From Oscillospiraceae bacterium (lineage in GTDB: Bacteria; Bacillota; Clostridia; Oscillospirales; Ruminococcaceae), in contig JAFPYQ010000147.1 of NCBI GenBank assembly GCA_017394475.1, forward strand, positions 1-14,975: 14,975 nt of DNA, read 5' to 3'. Below are positions 12,713-14,975 of the stretch, piece after piece; position 1 is the first letter of the stretch; each line of letters starts with the position of its first letter. A model generated the notes under the pieces. It was not told the DNA's origin. It made no database searches and saw only the letters and a program-made list of their open reading frames with translations. A program made the position numbers and the translations under genes.

Positions 12713-13996
12713 ATGTCAAAGATCACATTTATTACCTTCGGCTGCAAGGTGAACACCTACGAAACACAGGTGATGCGGGAGAGCTTTCTCGGAAAGGGGC
12801 ACACAGAGGTGCCCGATGACAACTCTTCCGACATCGTTGTGATAAACTCCTGTACGGTCACCGAACAGGCAGACAAGAAGCTGCTCAAGACCCTGCGCAG
12901 GATACGGCGGGAAAACCCCGGTGCCTGCATAGTCCTAACGGGCTGCTACCCACAGGCGCATAAGGAGATACCCGACGGCCTTGCGGATATAGTCACCGGC
13001 ACAAAGGACCGGCGCTCCGTGGCGGATATAGTTACAGGGCACCCGAAGGGCAGAGAGAAGACAGTGGCGCTGCCTCTCCCTACGGCTGATTTTGAAAGTA
13101 CCCGTGTGCATTATTCCGAAGGGCATACCCGGGCCTTCGTCAAGATACAGGACGGCTGCGAGATGAACTGCTCCTACTGCATAATCCCACAGGCCCGCGG
13201 AAAGATGCGTTCAAAGCCCCCGGGTGAGCTCAGAGCCGAAATAGAAGGTCTTGCTGCCAACGGCTACAAGGAGATAGTCCTTGTGGGGATAAACATAATG
13301 TTCTACGGCATGGAATACGGCACGGATATCATATCCGCCGCAGAATGTGCCGAAGATATACAGGGCATCGAAAGGGTGCGGATAAGCTCCATCGAGCCCG
13401 AAATGATGAAACTGAGCCATATAGAACGGCTCGCGCAGTGCAGTAAATTCTGCCCCTCCTTCCACCTTTCGGTGCAGAGCGGGTCTGACAGGATACTGCG
13501 CCTTATGAAAAGAAAATATGACACAGCCCGCTATATGGAGATAGTGGAAAATATCCGCAGGGTATTCCCCGATGCCTCCATCACCACCGATATAATGACG
13601 GGCTTTCCCACGGAAACAGAGGAAGATCACCTAGATTCCATGAGATTTGCAAGGGCTGTGTCTTTCTCCGATATGCACGTTTTCACCTTCTCCCCAAGGC
13701 AGGGCACTCCCGCCTTTGATATGGAGCAGGTGAGAAATGAGATAAAGCATCGCCGCACGGAAGAGATGACCATGCTCGGGAAGGAGCTTTCCGCAGCATT
13801 CAACAAAGCACGTATCGGCAGCACTTGTAAGGTGCTTTTTGAAAGGGAACGCCCGGACGGCACCCACAGGGGGCACACGAAAAACTACCTCTCTGTGAGC
13901 CTGAAGGAAAAGCACCCTTTCACCATGAGAGGCAAAACCGCCGCTGTTCTCATCACGGATGCTGATGAAAACACACTTTACGGTGATTTGATATGA
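12713..13996 (+). CDS. mtaB: tRNA t6A37 methylthiotransferase MtaB
   Basis: 427 residues. This radical-SAM methylthiotransferase converts t6A37 to ms2t6A37 in tRNAs that read ANN codons, supporting decoding accuracy. The N-terminal MTTase domain carries the auxiliary [4Fe-4S] cysteines Cys11 (FGCKVN), Cys47 (NSCTVT) and Cys78 (TGCYPQ). The radical-SAM domain has C-x3-C-x2-C at Cys149, Cys153 and Cys156 (DGCEMNCSYC). FHLSVQSGSDRIL, KRKYDTARY and TTDIMTGFPTET are typical of the family. A C-terminal TRAM-like domain covers about 365-427. TFGCKVNTYE and the overall length favour MtaB over MiaB or RimO. The usual GINLSSYG segment reads GINIMFYG here. The ribosome site before 12713 is weak, so coupling to the upstream gene is likely. 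Confidence 0.92.
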   Translation: MSKITFITFGCKVNTYETQVMRESFLGKGHTEVPDDNSSDIVVINSCTVTEQADKKLLKTLRRIRRENPGACIVLTGCYPQAHKEIPDGLADIVTGTKDRRSVADIVTGHPKGREKTVALPLPTADFESTRVHYSEGHTRAFVKIQDGCEMNCSYCIIPQARGKMRSKPPGELRAEIEGLAANGYKEIVLVGINIMFYGMEYGTDIISAAECAEDIQGIERVRISSIEPEMMKLSHIERLAQCSKFCPSFHLSVQSGSDRILRLMKRKYDTARYMEIVENIRRVFPDASITTDIMTGFPTETEEDHLDSMRFARAVSFSDMHVFTFSPRQGTPAFDMEQVRNEIKHRRTEEMTMLGKELSAAFNKARIGSTCKVLFERERPDGTHRGHTKNYLSVSLKEKHPFTMRGKTAAVLITDADENTLYGDLI

Positions 13997-14002
13997 TCCA
14001 CC

Positions 14003-14016
14003 CCGCCATTTGGCGG
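14003..14016. repeat. Small GC hairpin between mtaB and purL
   Basis: CCGCCATTTGGCGG can form a 5-6 bp stem in the 46-nt gap. No T tract follows, so it is a weak terminator candidate at best. It lies about 26 nt before the purL start and could also act as a leader element. Confidence 0.3.
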
Positions 14017-14042
14017 ATAATATTACAACAGGGGAGAAAAAT

Positions 14043-14975
14043 ATGTCTGTATCCAGAGTCTATGTAGAAAAGAAACCGGAATACGCTACCGTGTCAGCTA
14101 CGCTCACAGCCGATGTAAAAACGGCGCTGAGGCTGAAACAGCTTAATTCCATTCGCATCATAAACCGCTATGATGCACAGAATATCTCCGAGGAGGACTT
14201 CGAGTATTCCGTAAAGAACGTATTCTCAGAGCCTGCGGTGGATATCGTGAGCTATGAGCTCCCGAAGCTTGCAGATGATGAGACCGTATTTGCCGTAGAA
14301 TACTTGCCCGGTCAGTTCGACCAGCGCGCGGATTCCTGCGAGCAGTGCATACAGATACTCACAGGCGGAGAGCGCCCCCTTATACGCAATGCAAGGGTGT
14401 ACATCGTTTCGGGTCTGCTCACAGCAGAGGAGATAGATGCCATAAAGAAGTACATCATCAACCCTGTGGAGAGCCGTGAGGCGAGCCTTGAAAAGCCCGA
14501 GACACTTGAGACCGTCTATGAGATACCCACAGAGGTGGAGACCCTCACAGGCTTTATCGATATGTCCAACGAGCAGATCGGCGAATTCGTCAAGAAATAC
14601 GGCCTTGCCATGGACAATGACGACCTTGTGTTCTGCCGCAACTATTTCAGGGATGAGGAGCACCGCGACCCCACTATCACCGAGATAAGGATGATAGATA
14701 CCTACTGGTCGGATCACTGCCCCCATACCACATTCCTCACAGAGATCGACAATGTGAACATAGATGCGGACTATATTGAAGATACCTACAATGACTATAT
14801 AGATGCCCGCAAGGCTCTGGGCAGGGAAGACAAACCCATCACCCTCATGGATATCGCCACCATCGGAGCCCGCAGGCTCAAAGCCGAAGGCAAGCTCCCC
14901 GACCTTGACGAATCCGATGAGATAAACGCCTGCTCCGTAAAGATAAAGGTGGATGTGGACGGCGACCTGCAGGAC
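14043..14975 (+). CDS. purL: FGAM synthase PurL, 5' part (runs off the window)
   Basis: 311 codons are visible with no stop; the clostridial single-chain enzyme is usually about 1,240 residues, so roughly a quarter is present. It uses ATP and glutamine to convert FGAR to FGAM, the fourth step of purine synthesis. The N-terminal PurS-like domain (about 1-90) starts VSRVYVEKKPEYA and contains a helix (DVKTALRLKQL). A linker domain follows. The start of the first catalytic domain contains MIDTYWSDHC-P-HTTF (His225, Cys226, Pro227, His228). The family normally has Arg or Ser at the position of Pro227. GGGGAGA about 6 nt upstream supports the ATG at 14043. It follows mtaB by 46 nt on the same strand. 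No PurR box or guanine/PRPP riboswitch is visible in that gap. Confidence 0.9.
   Translation, partial: MSVSRVYVEKKPEYATVSATLTADVKTALRLKQLNSIRIINRYDAQNISEEDFEYSVKNVFSEPAVDIVSYELPKLADDETVFAVEYLPGQFDQRADSCEQCIQILTGGERPLIRNARVYIVSGLLTAEEIDAIKKYIINPVESREASLEKPETLETVYEIPTEVETLTGFIDMSNEQIGEFVKKYGLAMDNDDLVFCRNYFRDEEHRDPTITEIRMIDTYWSDHCPHTTFLTEIDNVNIDADYIEDTYNDYIDARKALGREDKPITLMDIATIGARRLKAEGKLPDLDESDEINACSVKIKVDVDGDLQD

Overview
The window looks like chromosomal DNA of a low-to-mid GC Gram-positive anaerobe, probably a Ruminococcus-like member of the Clostridia/Oscillospiraceae. Supporting signs are strong AGGAGG-type ribosome sites, consensus sigma-A promoters, a long single-chain clostridial-type PurL, a MtaB methylthiotransferase and a cytoplasmic BspA-type LRR protein. 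This assignment is inference from gene content; no rRNA or tRNA is present to confirm it.

Left half (about 340-6440, minus strand). A strong promoter at 6408-6436 starts a five-gene run read right to left. The genes are: a zinc-ribbon plus leucine-rich-repeat protein (5236-6303), a Ser/Thr protein kinase with a C-terminal zinc ribbon (3853-5199), a von Willebrand A protein with an intact MIDAS (2982-3809), a PP2C phosphatase (2025-2936), and a 373-residue protein with a Pro/Gln/Gly/Tyr-rich middle (812-1933). The run ends at a good intrinsic terminator (756-799). Kinase + PP2C + vWA is the TerY-P-type triad known from comparative genomics of phosphorylation-based stress and conflict systems. 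The flanking LRR protein and low-complexity protein look like its adaptor or target components. The low-complexity protein begins with a domain that reads like a cytidine-deaminase fold stripped of its zinc and catalytic residues. No Ter core genes (TerC/TerD) are in view. Past the terminator lies a small immunity-protein-like gene (342-737) split by an in-frame TAG, with its own terminator (266-301). The first 265 bases hold only short repeats and palindromes.

Middle (6440-7529). A separate minus-strand gene encodes a small protein with two membrane segments (6520-7041). It has its own extended -10 promoter and a structured leader. Regulatory-looking inverted repeats overlap promoter elements on both sides of this gene. 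A divergent promoter (7461-7489) faces right.

Right half (7530-14975, plus strand). A cytoplasmic type I pullulanase is followed at 35 and 52 nt by an OmpR-type response regulator and a HAMP/HisKA sensor kinase, probably one transcript. A GC-rich hairpin repeat (11779-11856) follows. Next come an AT-rich zinc-ribbon/membrane protein, a short charged coiled-coil protein overlapping it by one base, mtaB, and the 5' quarter of purL, which runs off the window end.

The most novel-looking part is the left operon: a kinase/phosphatase/vWA switch embedded with two uncommon partner proteins.
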